NCBI RefSeq assembly: GCF_024508275.1
Contig: NZ_CP101989.1
Coordinates: 1,550,001 to 1,614,000 of the forward strand
DNA: 64,000 nt
Direction of reading: 5' to 3'
DNA from: Cellulomonas wangsupingiae
GTDB lineage: Bacteria > Actinomycetota > Actinomycetes > Actinomycetales > Cellulomonadaceae
Positions 1 through 7,764 of the stretch are shown here, piece after piece (within the stretch, counting starts at the first letter, position 1; the number at the start of each line of letters is the position of its first letter). The notes under the pieces are model-generated. The model made no database searches and was not told the origin of the DNA. It worked only from the letters and a program-made list of their open reading frames with translations. The translations under genes were made by a program, and so were the position numbers.

Positions 1-2
1 TG

Positions 3-2000
3 GTCGACGTCGCGCAGCGTGGCCGGTCGCTCGGTCTGCACCTCGTGCTGGCCACGCAGCGGCCCGCGGGCGTCATCAAGGACAACCTGCGCGCGAACAC
101 CAACCTGCGCGTCGCGCTGCGGATGGCCGACGAGGCCGACTCCGCCGACGTCCTCGGCACGCCCCTGGCCGCGGGGTTCGACCCGGCCGTGCCGGGCCGC
201 GGCGCCGTGCGCACCGGCCCGGGGCGGCTCGCGCTGTTCCAGGCGGGCTACGCCGGCGGCCGGTCGCGCACGACGACGCCGCGGGTCGCCGTCGGCCTGG
301 AGTCGCTCGAGTTCGGGCCCGGCGAGCCGTGGGACGTGCCGCTGGCCCCCGACGGCGTGCCCGTCGACGACGACGGGCCGACGGACCTCGCGCGGACCGT
401 GCGGAACCTGCGGGCCGCCGCCCGCGCCGAGGCGATCCCGCCACCGCGGCGCCCGTGGCTGCCGGAGCTCCCGGCCGTCCGGGCGCACGAGGAGGTCGTG
501 GACCCGGGGCAGACGGGGCTCGTGCTGGGCGTCGTGGACCGGCCGGCGCGCCAGGAGCAGCACCCGTGGGTGTGGGACCCCGACGCGGAGGGGTCGCTGG
601 TCGTCCTGGGCACGAGCGGGGCGGGCAAGTCCGCGACGCTGCGCACCCTCGCGGTGAGCGCGGCGCTCGGTGCCCTGGGCGCCGGGGGGCCCGTGCACGT
701 CCACGGCCTGGACCTCGGGTCCGGCGGGCTGGCCATGCTCGACGAGCTGCCGGTGGTCGGGTCCGTCGTCGACGGTGCGGACACCGAGCGCGTGCAGCGG
801 CTGATGCGCACGCTGCGCGACGCGCTCGACGAGCGCGCGACCCGCTACGCGGCCGTGCGCGCGGGGTCGCTGACCGACTACCGCGCGTTGACCGGACGGG
901 CGGACGAGCCGCGGCTGCTGCTGCTCCTGGACGGGCTCGCGGCGTTCCGCGAGGCGCACGAGGCGGACCCCGGGCGCACCGGCGCGTGGTCGGTGCTGCA
1001 GCGTCTGGTCGCCGAGGGCAGGCCGCTGGGGGTGCACGTCGCGATGTCCGCCGAGCGCCCTGGCGCCCTGCCCACGTCGCTCGCCGGCAGCGTCGCGCGG
1101 CGCCTCGTGCTGCGCCAGGCGGACGAGGGTGCGTACGGCGTCCTCGACGTGCCCAGGGACGTGCTCGGGCCGGCGTCGCCCCCCGGGCGCGGCGTCTTCG
1201 CCGGTGAGACCGACGAGGTCCAGGTCGCCGTGCCCGGCGGGCGCGCCGCACCGGCCGAGCAGGCCGCGGCCGTCGCGGCCGTCGCGCGCAGGCTGCGCGC
1301 GGCGGGCGTCGCGGCGACGCCGCCGGTGCGACGGCTGCCGACGGTCGTCGCCGCGTCGAGCCTGCCCGCCACCGTCGACGGGCTGCCGGTGCTGGGCGTC
1401 GCGGACGACACCCTGCAGCCCTGCGGGTTCGCACCGCGCGGCACGTTCCTGCTCGCCGGCATGCCGGGGTCGGGCCGCACGACGGCCCTCGTCGCCCTCG
1501 GTGACGCACTGCGCCGCGCACTGCCGGCCGCCCCGCTCTACTACGTCGGGGCGCGCCGCTCACCGGTGCGGGAGCGGGTCGCGTGGACGGCGACCGCCGG
1601 CACGCCCGAGCAGATCGCGACCCTCGCGCGGGACCTGCTGCCGGAGCTGGGTGCGGCACCCGCCGACGGCGCGCCGGTCGTGCTCGTCGTGGAGGCGATC
1701 GCCGACCTGCTCGGCGGGCCGGCCGAGCAGGCGCTGACGGAGGCCGTGCGCACGGCGCGGCGCAACGACCACTTCGTGCTCGCGGAGTCCGAGACCAGCA
1801 CCTGGGGCTCGTCGTGGCCGCTGGTGGCCGAGGTGCGCAACGGGCGACGCGGGCTCGTCCTGCAGCCGGACCACCTGGACGGGGACGCGCTGTTCCGCAC
1901 CACGTTCCCCCGCACGGGGCGCGCCGAGTTCCCTCCCGGTCGGGGCGTGCTGGTGGAGCACGGGAGGCTGCGCCGCGTCCAGCTGCCCGTCGCGGACTGA
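3..2000 (+). CDS. eccC: Type VII secretion FtsK/SpoIIIE-type ATPase (EccC-like), 5' end outside window
   Basis: Motor ATPase of a type VII (ESX/WXG100) secretion system, expected at the cytoplasmic membrane. The 665 visible residues open inside an upstream FtsK domain (the LATQRP stretch at codons 15-20 is typical of its end). A second ATPase domain has an intact Walker A, GTSGAGKS, near visible residues 203-210. A third carries a degenerate one, GMPGSGRT, near residues 486-493 with Arg for Lys. In EccC proteins the later domains bind substrates and are often catalytically weak, so the degenerate third site fits. The reading frame is open at base 3 and stops with TGA at 2000. Two WXG100-like genes and a T7SS-signal protein follow, which supports the assignment. 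The true start and membrane anchor lie upstream of the window. Confidence 0.88.
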   Translation, partial: VDVAQRGRSLGLHLVLATQRPAGVIKDNLRANTNLRVALRMADEADSADVLGTPLAAGFDPAVPGRGAVRTGPGRLALFQAGYAGGRSRTTTPRVAVGLESLEFGPGEPWDVPLAPDGVPVDDDGPTDLARTVRNLRAAARAEAIPPPRRPWLPELPAVRAHEEVVDPGQTGLVLGVVDRPARQEQHPWVWDPDAEGSLVVLGTSGAGKSATLRTLAVSAALGALGAGGPVHVHGLDLGSGGLAMLDELPVVGSVVDGADTERVQRLMRTLRDALDERATRYAAVRAGSLTDYRALTGRADEPRLLLLLDGLAAFREAHEADPGRTGAWSVLQRLVAEGRPLGVHVAMSAERPGALPTSLAGSVARRLVLRQADEGAYGVLDVPRDVLGPASPPGRGVFAGETDEVQVAVPGGRAAPAEQAAAVAAVARRLRAAGVAATPPVRRLPTVVAASSLPATVDGLPVLGVADDTLQPCGFAPRGTFLLAGMPGSGRTTALVALGDALRRALPAAPLYYVGARRSPVRERVAWTATAGTPEQIATLARDLLPELGAAPADGAPVVLVVEAIADLLGGPAEQALTEAVRTARRNDHFVLAESETSTWGSSWPLVAEVRNGRRGLVLQPDHLDGDALFRTTFPRTGRAEFPPGRGVLVEHGRLRRVQLPVAD

Positions 2001-2015
2001 ACGCCGCCGGGGACA

Positions 2016-2431
2016 CCCCGGGGCTGTGGACGAACCCGGACGAGTCGTGACGAGAAGGGCTAGCGTCGGCTCCGGTGCGCGGCACCGGCGGCCGGGGGCG
2101 GACCCCGCCGGACCAGGAGGCAGGGGAGAGCCACATGGCCAACATCGACGTCAGCTACCAGGAGATGCGGGACGCGGCGACGCGCCTGACCGCCGGGCAG
2201 GACGAGATCACGAACCGCCTGGGTGAGCTGCGGGCCTTCATCGAGTCCCTGGTCTCCTCCGGGTTCGTGACGGACCAGGCGTCCGTCGCCTTCGGGGAGT
2301 CGTACCGGCAGTTCACGCAGGGCGCGACCGACACGGTCTCCGCGCTGACGTCGCTGGGGGAGTACCTGCGCGCGGCCGCAGCCACCCTGGAGGACGCCGA
2401 CGCCCAGCTCGCGGCGGGCCTGCGCGGCTGA
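2016..2431 (+). repeat. Direct repeat, copy 1 (416 bp): WXG100 gene plus upstream region
   Basis: Bases 2016-2431 recur at 3376-3791, exactly 1,360 bases further on. I see only a handful of substitutions, all outside codons or synonymous (near 2068, 2340 and 2416). The block holds about 120 bases of upstream DNA and a whole WXG100 gene. In copy 1 the upstream part is intergenic, following the ATPase stop codon. It includes a possible -10 hexamer, TAGCGT, at 2061-2066. Confidence 0.95.
2135..2431 (+). CDS. WXG100-family type VII secretion protein (copy 1)
   Basis: A 98-residue, mostly helical protein of the WXG100/ESAT-6-like size class, expected to form a helical hairpin and to be exported by the adjacent ATPase. 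The ATG at 2135 was chosen because a purine-rich ribosome site (AGGAGGCAGGGGAGAG) sits just before it; the longer GTG-started frame at 2075 would run through untranslated leader. There is no tryptophan, and the usual WxG turn is replaced by an SGFVT segment near residues 41-45. I find no clear YxxxD/E export motif at the C-terminus. It is identical in protein sequence to the gene at 3495. It could be a structural partner or chaperone rather than a secreted effector. Confidence 0.85.
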   Translation: MANIDVSYQEMRDAATRLTAGQDEITNRLGELRAFIESLVSSGFVTDQASVAFGESYRQFTQGATDTVSALTSLGEYLRAAAATLEDADAQLAAGLRG

Positions 2432-2436
2432 CCACG

Positions 2437-2583
2437 ATGTCCGCACGCCTCGTCGACGGCACCGGGCGGCTCGCCGGGAACGTTCAGCACACCGGCTGCC
2501 TCGGCGAGGCGTGCGGGCGCGTCGGTGGCACCTCGGCCGCGCTCGACGACGCCATCGCGGCGAGGCCGCGAGGGCCGGTGTGA
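2437..2583 (+). CDS. Small hypothetical protein in type VII cluster
   Basis: A 48-residue reading frame starts with ATG five bases after the WXG100 stop and ends in a GTGA overlap with the next gene. That overlap argues that it is translated and coupled. The protein has no membrane segment or motif I recognise. Small helical ESX-associated proteins are usual at this spot in T7SS effector loci, and this one looks short for that class, so it may be a truncated remnant. There is no strong ribosome site before the ATG, so translation would depend on the upstream gene. Confidence 0.45.
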   Translation: MSARLVDGTGRLAGNVQHTGCLGEACGRVGGTSAALDDAIAARPRGPV

Positions 2584-3410
2584 CGCGGCCCTCGGACTGG
2601 TACCCGCTGGCGGTGACGGACCCGGTGGCGGGGGACCCGCAGCGGGTGCGCGCCGCAGGCGAGGAGTACGCGGCCGTGGCGCGGCAGATCGAGGCTGCGG
2701 TCGGCGAGCTGCGGGCCATCGCGGCGGCGGAAGGTGGGTCGCTGGCGGTCGACGAGGTGCGGACCAGGGCCGCGCGACTCGCGGCCACGATCGAGCGGGC
2801 GCACGGTCGTTACGCGGTCACCGGCGAGGCCCTGCTGACGTACGCCGGTGCGCTGGCGCACGCACAGGAGGCCTCCCTGCGCGCGCACGCCCGGGCGGTG
2901 TCGGCGTTGCACGCGCAGGACGAGGCGTTGGTGAGCGTCGCGTGGTGGACGCGCTTGGCGGAGCGCGCCGCCGATCCGGCGGTCCGCGACCAGTACGTGG
3001 CGTCGGCCGAGGACGCGCGGGCCGACCTGCTGGCGGCCGACGCCCGGCTGGACCGGGCGCGGGCGGACCTGCGTGTGGTGGTCGCACAGGTGGACGGTGC
3101 CGTCGACGCAGCGCGCGCGACGATCCGTGGGGCGACGGTGCGCGACGACCTGCACGACACGGCCGGGCAGGAGGTGGGTGGGCGCGCCGACGAGGGCAGG
3201 TCGGCGGTGTGGAGCAGCGCGGACGAGATCTCGGCGGGTTCGGCGCTGCTCTCGGTGGTGCTGCGCCGGATGTCGGCGGTCGACGTCTCGCTCGGGGCGT
3301 CGATGACGGTCGCCGAGGTGCTGACGCACTCCCGGGACCCGGCGGACGCCCCCACCGGCCGGTCGGGCGACGACGCCCCGGGGCTGTGGACGAACCCGGA
3401 CGAGTCGTGA
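2580..3410 (+). CDS. Type VII secretion substrate, N-terminal signal region only (possibly truncated toxin)
   Basis: A 276-residue helical protein beginning with GTG at 2580, overlapping the previous stop by four bases. Near the N-terminus it reads DWYPLAVTDPVAGDP, the W..L...DP..GDP pattern of the T7SS-signal domain found at the front of large secreted polymorphic toxins. Residues of about 20-230 look like long Ala/Arg/Glu-rich helices. There is no recognisable C-terminal toxin. The last dozen residues (ending GLWTNPDES) are encoded by DNA that in copy 1 of the repeat is non-coding leader. The gene therefore appears to have had its 3' end replaced when the block was duplicated. It may now be a decoy, a scaffold or a pseudogene. 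Confidence 0.6.
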   Translation: MTRPSDWYPLAVTDPVAGDPQRVRAAGEEYAAVARQIEAAVGELRAIAAAEGGSLAVDEVRTRAARLAATIERAHGRYAVTGEALLTYAGALAHAQEASLRAHARAVSALHAQDEALVSVAWWTRLAERAADPAVRDQYVASAEDARADLLAADARLDRARADLRVVVAQVDGAVDAARATIRGATVRDDLHDTAGQEVGGRADEGRSAVWSSADEISAGSALLSVVLRRMSAVDVSLGASMTVAEVLTHSRDPADAPTGRSGDDAPGLWTNPDES

Positions 3411-3791
3411 CGAGAAGGGCTAGCGTCCGCTCCGGTGCGCGGCACCGGCGGCCGGGGGCGGACCCCGCCGGACCAGGAGGCAGGGGAGAGCCACATGGCC
3501 AACATCGACGTCAGCTACCAGGAGATGCGGGACGCGGCGACGCGCCTGACCGCCGGGCAGGACGAGATCACGAACCGCCTGGGTGAGCTGCGGGCCTTCA
3601 TCGAGTCCCTGGTCTCCTCCGGGTTCGTGACGGACCAGGCGTCCGTCGCCTTCGGGGAGTCGTACCGGCAGTTCACGCAGGGCGCGACCGACACGGTCTC
3701 GGCCCTGACGTCGCTGGGGGAGTACCTGCGCGCGGCCGCAGCCACCCTGGAGGACGCCGACGCCCAGCTCGCGGCCGGCCTGCGCGGCTGA
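3376..3791 (+). repeat. Direct repeat, copy 2 (416 bp)
   Basis: Second copy of the block at 2016-2431. Its first 35 bases supply the last codons and the TGA of the T7SS-substrate gene. The rest is the leader and complete WXG100 gene. Near-identity shows that the duplication is recent or is kept uniform by gene conversion. Confidence 0.95.
3495..3791 (+). CDS. WXG100-family type VII secretion protein (copy 2)
   Basis: Encodes the same 98 residues as the gene at 2135, from the second copy of the repeat, with the same ribosome site and ATG. It lacks the Trp of the WxG turn. It is the last gene of the type VII cluster here; the next gene is on the opposite strand. A paired identical copy may raise dosage or may be a by-product of the duplication that also truncated the intervening substrate gene. 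Confidence 0.85.
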   Translation: MANIDVSYQEMRDAATRLTAGQDEITNRLGELRAFIESLVSSGFVTDQASVAFGESYRQFTQGATDTVSALTSLGEYLRAAAATLEDADAQLAAGLRG

Positions 3792-3883
3792 GCGACGCCG
3801 TGCGGAGCGGGGTCGCCCACCGGGTGCCCGGCGCACGCCCGCACGGCTGGACCCTCGACCCGTGGCCGCACCGTCCCGGGCGC

Positions 3884-4507
3884 TCAGCCGGGTCGGACCA
3901 GCTCCGCGAAGACGACCACGTTCGCCTCGTAGTGCCGGACGGTCCGGTCCCACTCGCCGCCGCAGGTGATGAGGCGGAGCCCGGCGTGGTCGATGTCGCC
4001 GTAGACCGCGTCCGTCGGGAACTGGTCCTTCGGGTGCTCCTCGACAGCCGTGACCTGGAACACCGGGGCCGTTCCGTCCGTGCGGGTGACCCGGATCTCG
4101 TCCCCCACGGCGAGGTTCGCGAGCTCGTAGAACACCCCGGGGCCGGAGGCCCAGTCGACATGGCCGGCGATGACCGCGGGGCCGAGCTCACCGGGTGTCG
4201 GCGCGCCGTCGTACCACCCGGCGGGGAAGCCTGCCGGGGGAACCTCCAGGGTGCCGTCGTCCTGCAGGCCCAGCCTCATCAGCTCGGAGTCGACGCCGAT
4301 CGCGGGGATCTGCAGGCGCACCGGGACGGAGGCCGCCATCCGCACCGGCCCGCCCGTCCGGGCCGGAGCCGGCGCGGGCACCGCGGTGACCGCTGGGGCC
4401 GTCGCGCGGGTGGCCGGGTCAAGGGCTTTCGGCGCCGCGGAGCTGCACGCGGCGGTCGTCAGGACGAGTGCGACCGCCCAGGCGGGCGCACCCGTCCGTC
4501 CCGTCAC
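3884..4507 (-). CDS. Class F sortase, predicted lipoprotein
   Basis: A 207-residue transpeptidase that should join sorting-signal proteins to the cell surface. The N-terminus has a hydrophobic segment ending in TTAAC, a lipobox with Cys21, so the enzyme is probably lipid-anchored outside the membrane. A variable linker leads to the sortase barrel from about residue 60. Candidate catalytic residues are His116 (in AGHVDW), Cys182 (in LITCGG) and an Arg at 188 or 191. The GTG start overlaps the stop of the DUF3494 gene by four bases, so the two are translationally coupled, and that protein is the obvious substrate candidate. Length fits class F (about 200 residues). Confidence 0.88.
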   Translation of the reverse strand: MTGRTGAPAWAVALVLTTAACSSAAPKALDPATRATAPAVTAVPAPAPARTGGPVRMAASVPVRLQIPAIGVDSELMRLGLQDDGTLEVPPAGFPAGWYDGAPTPGELGPAVIAGHVDWASGPGVFYELANLAVGDEIRVTRTDGTAPVFQVTAVEEHPKDQFPTDAVYGDIDHAGLRLITCGGEWDRTVRHYEANVVVFAELVRPG

Positions 4508-5592
4508 GCGGTGGGCAGCCGGCGACGGGCACGCAGTCCGGCCGCCCCGGCGACGACGGCGCCGCCGAGCAGTGCGGCCCCGTGGAGTGCGTCCCCGGTC
4601 GACCCGGCGTCGATGCTGCTGCCGTCACCGGTCGCGACACCCCCGACGGGCACACGACCGACCTGCGGGGACGAGGCTGCGTCCTCACCCGATCCCGTGC
4701 CGGGGTCGTTGCCCGGGCCCGCGTCGGGGCCGTTGCCGGAACCCGCGTCGGGGGCGGTGGTCTCGTCGCCACCCGGGACGGGGGCGGTGCTCGGGCCGGG
4801 TGTCGCACCGGGCGTCGGAGAGGCGCTCGTGCTCGTGCTCGGCGAGGCGCTCGGGGTCGGCGACGTGCACAGCGGACGGGTGACGGTGTTGGAGTCCAGC
4901 GTGACCGCGCCGTTGCGGGCGAGGACCCGGCCGTCGACCGTCGCCCCGGTGGTGAGCGTGATGGAGGTCAGCGCCAGGATCGTGCCGGTGAAATCGCTCC
5001 GGACGCCGAGCGTCGCAGAGCTGCCCACCTGCCAGTAGACGTTGCAGGCCTGGGCGCCACCGATCAGCTCGACCGCGCTGTCCGTCGCGGTGATCAGCGT
5101 CGACGGCGTCTGGAAGACGAACACCGCGTTCGGGTCGCCCTCGCCGTCCAGCGTCAGGGTGCCCGTGATCCCCAGCTCGCCGCCCGAGGAGTACACCCCC
5201 GACGTCAGCGTCAGCCCGCCGAGCTCGACGGGTGCCGCGAGCACGGGACCCTGCCCCGCGGCGGCGTCGTACGCGGTCACGAGGTCTCTCTTGGCCCGGT
5301 CCGCGACCTCGTCCGCGGCGTGGGTCGCCCCGGTCTGCGTGATCGAGCCCGCCCCGGAGATGGCCGGCGTGGGGAACGTGCCGATGTCGCCCGCAACCGT
5401 GGTGGGTCCGGTGTTCGTGATGCCGGAACCGGCGAGGATCGCGAAGCTCCCCGCCGTGGCGAGCGGCACCGGGACGGGTGCGGCCTGGGCGTTCGACGCC
5501 AGGGCGACGATGACGGCGACGGTCGCGGCGACCGCTGCCAGTGCCGCTGTGCGGGGGTGTGTGTGGGTATGCCCACGGGTTGTCGCCTTCAT
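4504..5592 (-). CDS. Secreted DUF3494 (ice-binding-like) surface protein with Ser/Thr/Pro stalk
   Basis: A 362-residue secreted protein. The ATG at 5592 was chosen over a GTG at 5637 because a GGAGGG ribosome site lies about nine bases upstream and a signal peptide (cleavage after ASNAQA) follows. Residues from about 40 to 235 form a DUF3494 beta-helix domain, the family that includes ice-binding proteins; the segments AVFVFQTPSTLITATDS and CNVYWQVGSSATLG are typical. Most DUF3494 members are untested and may act in adhesion. A Pro/Ser/Thr/Gly stalk follows, then a hydrophobic segment and an Arg-rich tail, the plan of a cell-wall sorting signal. The pentapeptide before it is AGSTG rather than LPxTG. 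It is the first gene of a two-gene operon with the sortase. Confidence 0.85.
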   Translation of the reverse strand: MKATTRGHTHTHPRTAALAAVAATVAVIVALASNAQAAPVPVPLATAGSFAILAGSGITNTGPTTVAGDIGTFPTPAISGAGSITQTGATHAADEVADRAKRDLVTAYDAAAGQGPVLAAPVELGGLTLTSGVYSSGGELGITGTLTLDGEGDPNAVFVFQTPSTLITATDSAVELIGGAQACNVYWQVGSSATLGVRSDFTGTILALTSITLTTGATVDGRVLARNGAVTLDSNTVTRPLCTSPTPSASPSTSTSASPTPGATPGPSTAPVPGGDETTAPDAGSGNGPDAGPGNDPGTGSGEDAASSPQVGRVPVGGVATGDGSSIDAGSTGDALHGAALLGGAVVAGAAGLRARRRLPTA

Positions 5593-5778
5593 GCCTGTGC
5601 CCTCCGAGGATGGGGGGCGGTCCACCTCGACCGCCACCGGATTCCGACCTTATGTGCTGGCAGCGAGCCGCTGGCAACGAGGTCGCGAGCACGGCGCGGA
5701 GAGCACGTCGCGGAGCGAAGGTCCTACGCCCCGGCGGACCGCAGGTCTCTGGCCTGCGGGGACGTGCCGGCCGGCGCC

Positions 5779-5822
5779 GTGAGCGCGATGACGGGACGGC
5801 CCGTGCGTGGGTGCGTGCGTCG
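5779..5822 (-). repeat. Stray imperfect copy of the 3' end of the ABC ATPase gene
   Basis: About 44 bases match 5914-5957 (offset 135) at roughly nine positions in ten. The original encodes the last residues of the ATPase, around GRPVIALTG. The copy lies in the non-coding gap downstream of that gene and has no open frame of interest. It may be debris of a small tandem duplication. Confidence 0.6.
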
Positions 5823-5833
5823 CCACCGAGGAC

Positions 5834-5858
5834 CCCGCCGCCGGCGGTGCGCGGCGGG
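5834..5858 (-). terminator. Hairpin downstream of the ABC importer operon
   Basis: Perfect 8-bp stem CCCGCCGC/GCGGCGGG with a nine-base loop, about 30 bases past the ATPase stop on the minus strand. It lacks a U-run, as is usual in high-GC actinobacteria. The rest of the 296-base gap (5593-5888) holds the repeat copy at 5779 and the leader of the DUF3494 gene. Confidence 0.45.
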
Positions 5859-5888
5859 CCGGCCCGGGGAGGCGTGCGGACGCGGGCG

Positions 5889-6689
5889 TCACGGCGGCGG
5901 CGTGACCTGCCCCGTGAGCGCGATGACCGGACGTCCCGTGCGCGGGTGCGTGAGCACGTCGGCGTCCACGCCGTAGACCTCCCGCAGCAGCGCGGGGGTG
6001 AGCACGTCGGCGGGGGGCCCGGCGGCCGCGAGGCGGCCGGCGGACAGCACGATCACGTGCTCGCAGAACGCCGCCGCGAGGTTGAGGTCGTGCAGGGCGG
6101 CGACGCTCGTGACCCCGAGGTCCCGCACGAACGCGAGCATCGAGAGCTGCGCGGCCACGTCGAGGTGGTTGGTCGGCTCGTCGAGCAGGAGGACCTGCGG
6201 CTCCTGGGCCAGGGCGCGCGCGATGTGGACACGCTGGCGCTCGCCGCCCGACAGCGTCGCCCACGCGCGGTCCGCCAGGTGCGCCGCCGACGCCGCCGCC
6301 AGGGCGCGGTCGACCGCGCCCGCGTCGCCGTCGGTGCCCCACAGCGTCCGGTAGGGGATGCGGCCGAGCGCGACGACCTCCCGCACGCTCAACGGCACCG
6401 CCGCGCCGGAGTCCTGCTCGAGCAGGGCGACGTGCCGCGCACGCACGCGTCGCGCCAGGGCGTGCACCGGCACGCTCGGGGTCGGGTCCGCGGCCGCGGG
6501 GTCGCTCACGAGGACGGCGCCCGCCTGCGGCTCCAGGAGTCCTGCGACGAGCCGCAGCAGCGTCGTCTTGCCCGCGCCGTTCGGCCCCAGCAGGCCCGCC
6601 AGGGCACCCGCCGGGGGTGTGGCGTCGACGCCGTCGACCACCCACCGCCCGCCGAGGCGCGTCCCGACCCCCACCATCGTCAGCTCCAC
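5889..6689 (-). CDS. ABC importer ATPase (FecE/BtuD type; possible F420-0 transporter)
   Basis: A 266-residue ATPase powering the adjacent importer. Walker A is GPNGAGKTT at about residues 35-43, the signature is LSGGERQR, and Walker B is LLLDEPTNHLD, followed by a switch His in ALHDLN. The GTG at 6689 gives the typical MELT opening and overlaps the permease stop by ten bases. The FecE/BtuD class handles siderophores, heme and corrinoids. A related subfamily has been named putative F420-0 transporter, and I think this set belongs there. It is the last gene of the three-gene minus-strand operon. Confidence 0.85.
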   Translation of the reverse strand: MELTMVGVGTRLGGRWVVDGVDATPPAGALAGLLGPNGAGKTTLLRLVAGLLEPQAGAVLVSDPAAADPTPSVPVHALARRVRARHVALLEQDSGAAVPLSVREVVALGRIPYRTLWGTDGDAGAVDRALAAASAAHLADRAWATLSGGERQRVHIARALAQEPQVLLLDEPTNHLDVAAQLSMLAFVRDLGVTSVAALHDLNLAAAFCEHVIVLSAGRLAAAGPPADVLTPALLREVYGVDADVLTHPRTGRPVIALTGQVTPPP

Positions 6690-7756
6690 GACGCGCCCCG
6701 TCCCCGGCGCAGCAGCACCGCGAAGACGGGCACGCCGATCAGCGCGGTCACGATGCCGACCGGCAGCTCCCGGGGGTCGAACACCGTGCGCGCCAGCGTG
6801 TCCGCCCAGACCAGGAGGACCGCGCCGGCCAGCGCCGCGACGGGCAGCAGCCGCCGGTGCGCGGGCCCGGTCACCACCGAGACGGCGTGCGGCAGCACGA
6901 GCCCGACGAACCCGATGGCACCCGACACCGCGACCATCGCGCCCGTGAGGAGTGCGACGAGCGTCATCATCGTCCAGCGCGTCCGGTCGACGTCCACGCC
7001 GAGGGCCGCCGCCGCGGTGTCGCCGAACGCGAAGGCGTCGAGCCTCCCGGCGGCGAGCACCACGACCGTGCCGACCACGGCCAGCGCCGCGCCGGAGATG
7101 GCGACGGAGGACCACGTCGCACCCGCGAGCGAGCCCATGAGCCACGACAGGATCTCGCGGTACGAGTCGCCCGTCGCCGTCCAGAAGATGACGAACGACG
7201 TCGCCGCGGCGGCGAGCTGCGACACGGCGAGGCCCGCGAGCACCGTCCGTGCGGGCGTCAGGGTGCCCCCGGTGCGGGCCAGGGCGAGCGTCCCCAGGAG
7301 CGCCGCGAGGGCACCGGCGAACGCGGCGACCGGCAGCAGCAGGCCGACGCCCAGCACGAGGACCGCCACGGCACCGAGCGACGCCCCCGACGACAGGCCC
7401 AGCAGGTACGGGTCCGCCAAGGGGTTGCGCGTGAGCGACTGCATGACCGCGCCCGCCACCGCGAGCCCGGCGCCGACGGCCGCTGCCGTCAGGACGCGCG
7501 GCAGGCGCAGGTCCCACACGATCGCGTCGTGCAGGCGGGGCACGTCGTGCTCCCGCAGGCCGAGGTGAGCGGCGACGGAGCGCACCACCTCGCCGACCGC
7601 GAGGTCCGCCGGTCCGATGGTCACCGCCACCAGGAGGGTCACGACGAGGGCAACCAGTCCGGTGCCCAGCAGCAGCGTCAGGGGCGGGCGCAGCGGCGCC
7701 CGCTGACCGGCGTCGGCGCGGGCGTGGTCGATGGGCGGGCGGCCGGGCACGGACAT
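6680..7756 (-). CDS. ABC importer permease (FecCD/BtuC type)
   Basis: A 358-residue integral membrane permease with about nine or ten hydrophobic segments and the family pattern LPRVLTAAAVGAGLAVAG plus RNPLADPYLLGLSSGA. These mark the FecCD/BtuC class, which forms a homodimeric channel with the ATPase. The ATG at 7756 lies eight bases after the stop of the binding-protein gene. It lies between the binding protein and the ATPase in one operon. The substrate cannot be read from the sequence. Confidence 0.9.
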   Translation of the reverse strand: MSVPGRPPIDHARADAGQRAPLRPPLTLLLGTGLVALVVTLLVAVTIGPADLAVGEVVRSVAAHLGLREHDVPRLHDAIVWDLRLPRVLTAAAVGAGLAVAGAVMQSLTRNPLADPYLLGLSSGASLGAVAVLVLGVGLLLPVAAFAGALAALLGTLALARTGGTLTPARTVLAGLAVSQLAAAATSFVIFWTATGDSYREILSWLMGSLAGATWSSVAISGAALAVVGTVVVLAAGRLDAFAFGDTAAAALGVDVDRTRWTMMTLVALLTGAMVAVSGAIGFVGLVLPHAVSVVTGPAHRRLLPVAALAGAVLLVWADTLARTVFDPRELPVGIVTALIGVPVFAVLLRRGRGASWS

Positions 7757-7764
7757 CGGTGCGG

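Noticed and set aside
2511..2579. An earlier GTG start for the T7SS-substrate gene
   Set aside because: It gives an Arg-rich leader from within the small upstream gene; the GTGA overlap at 2580 and the WYPL signal near the N-terminus support the later start.
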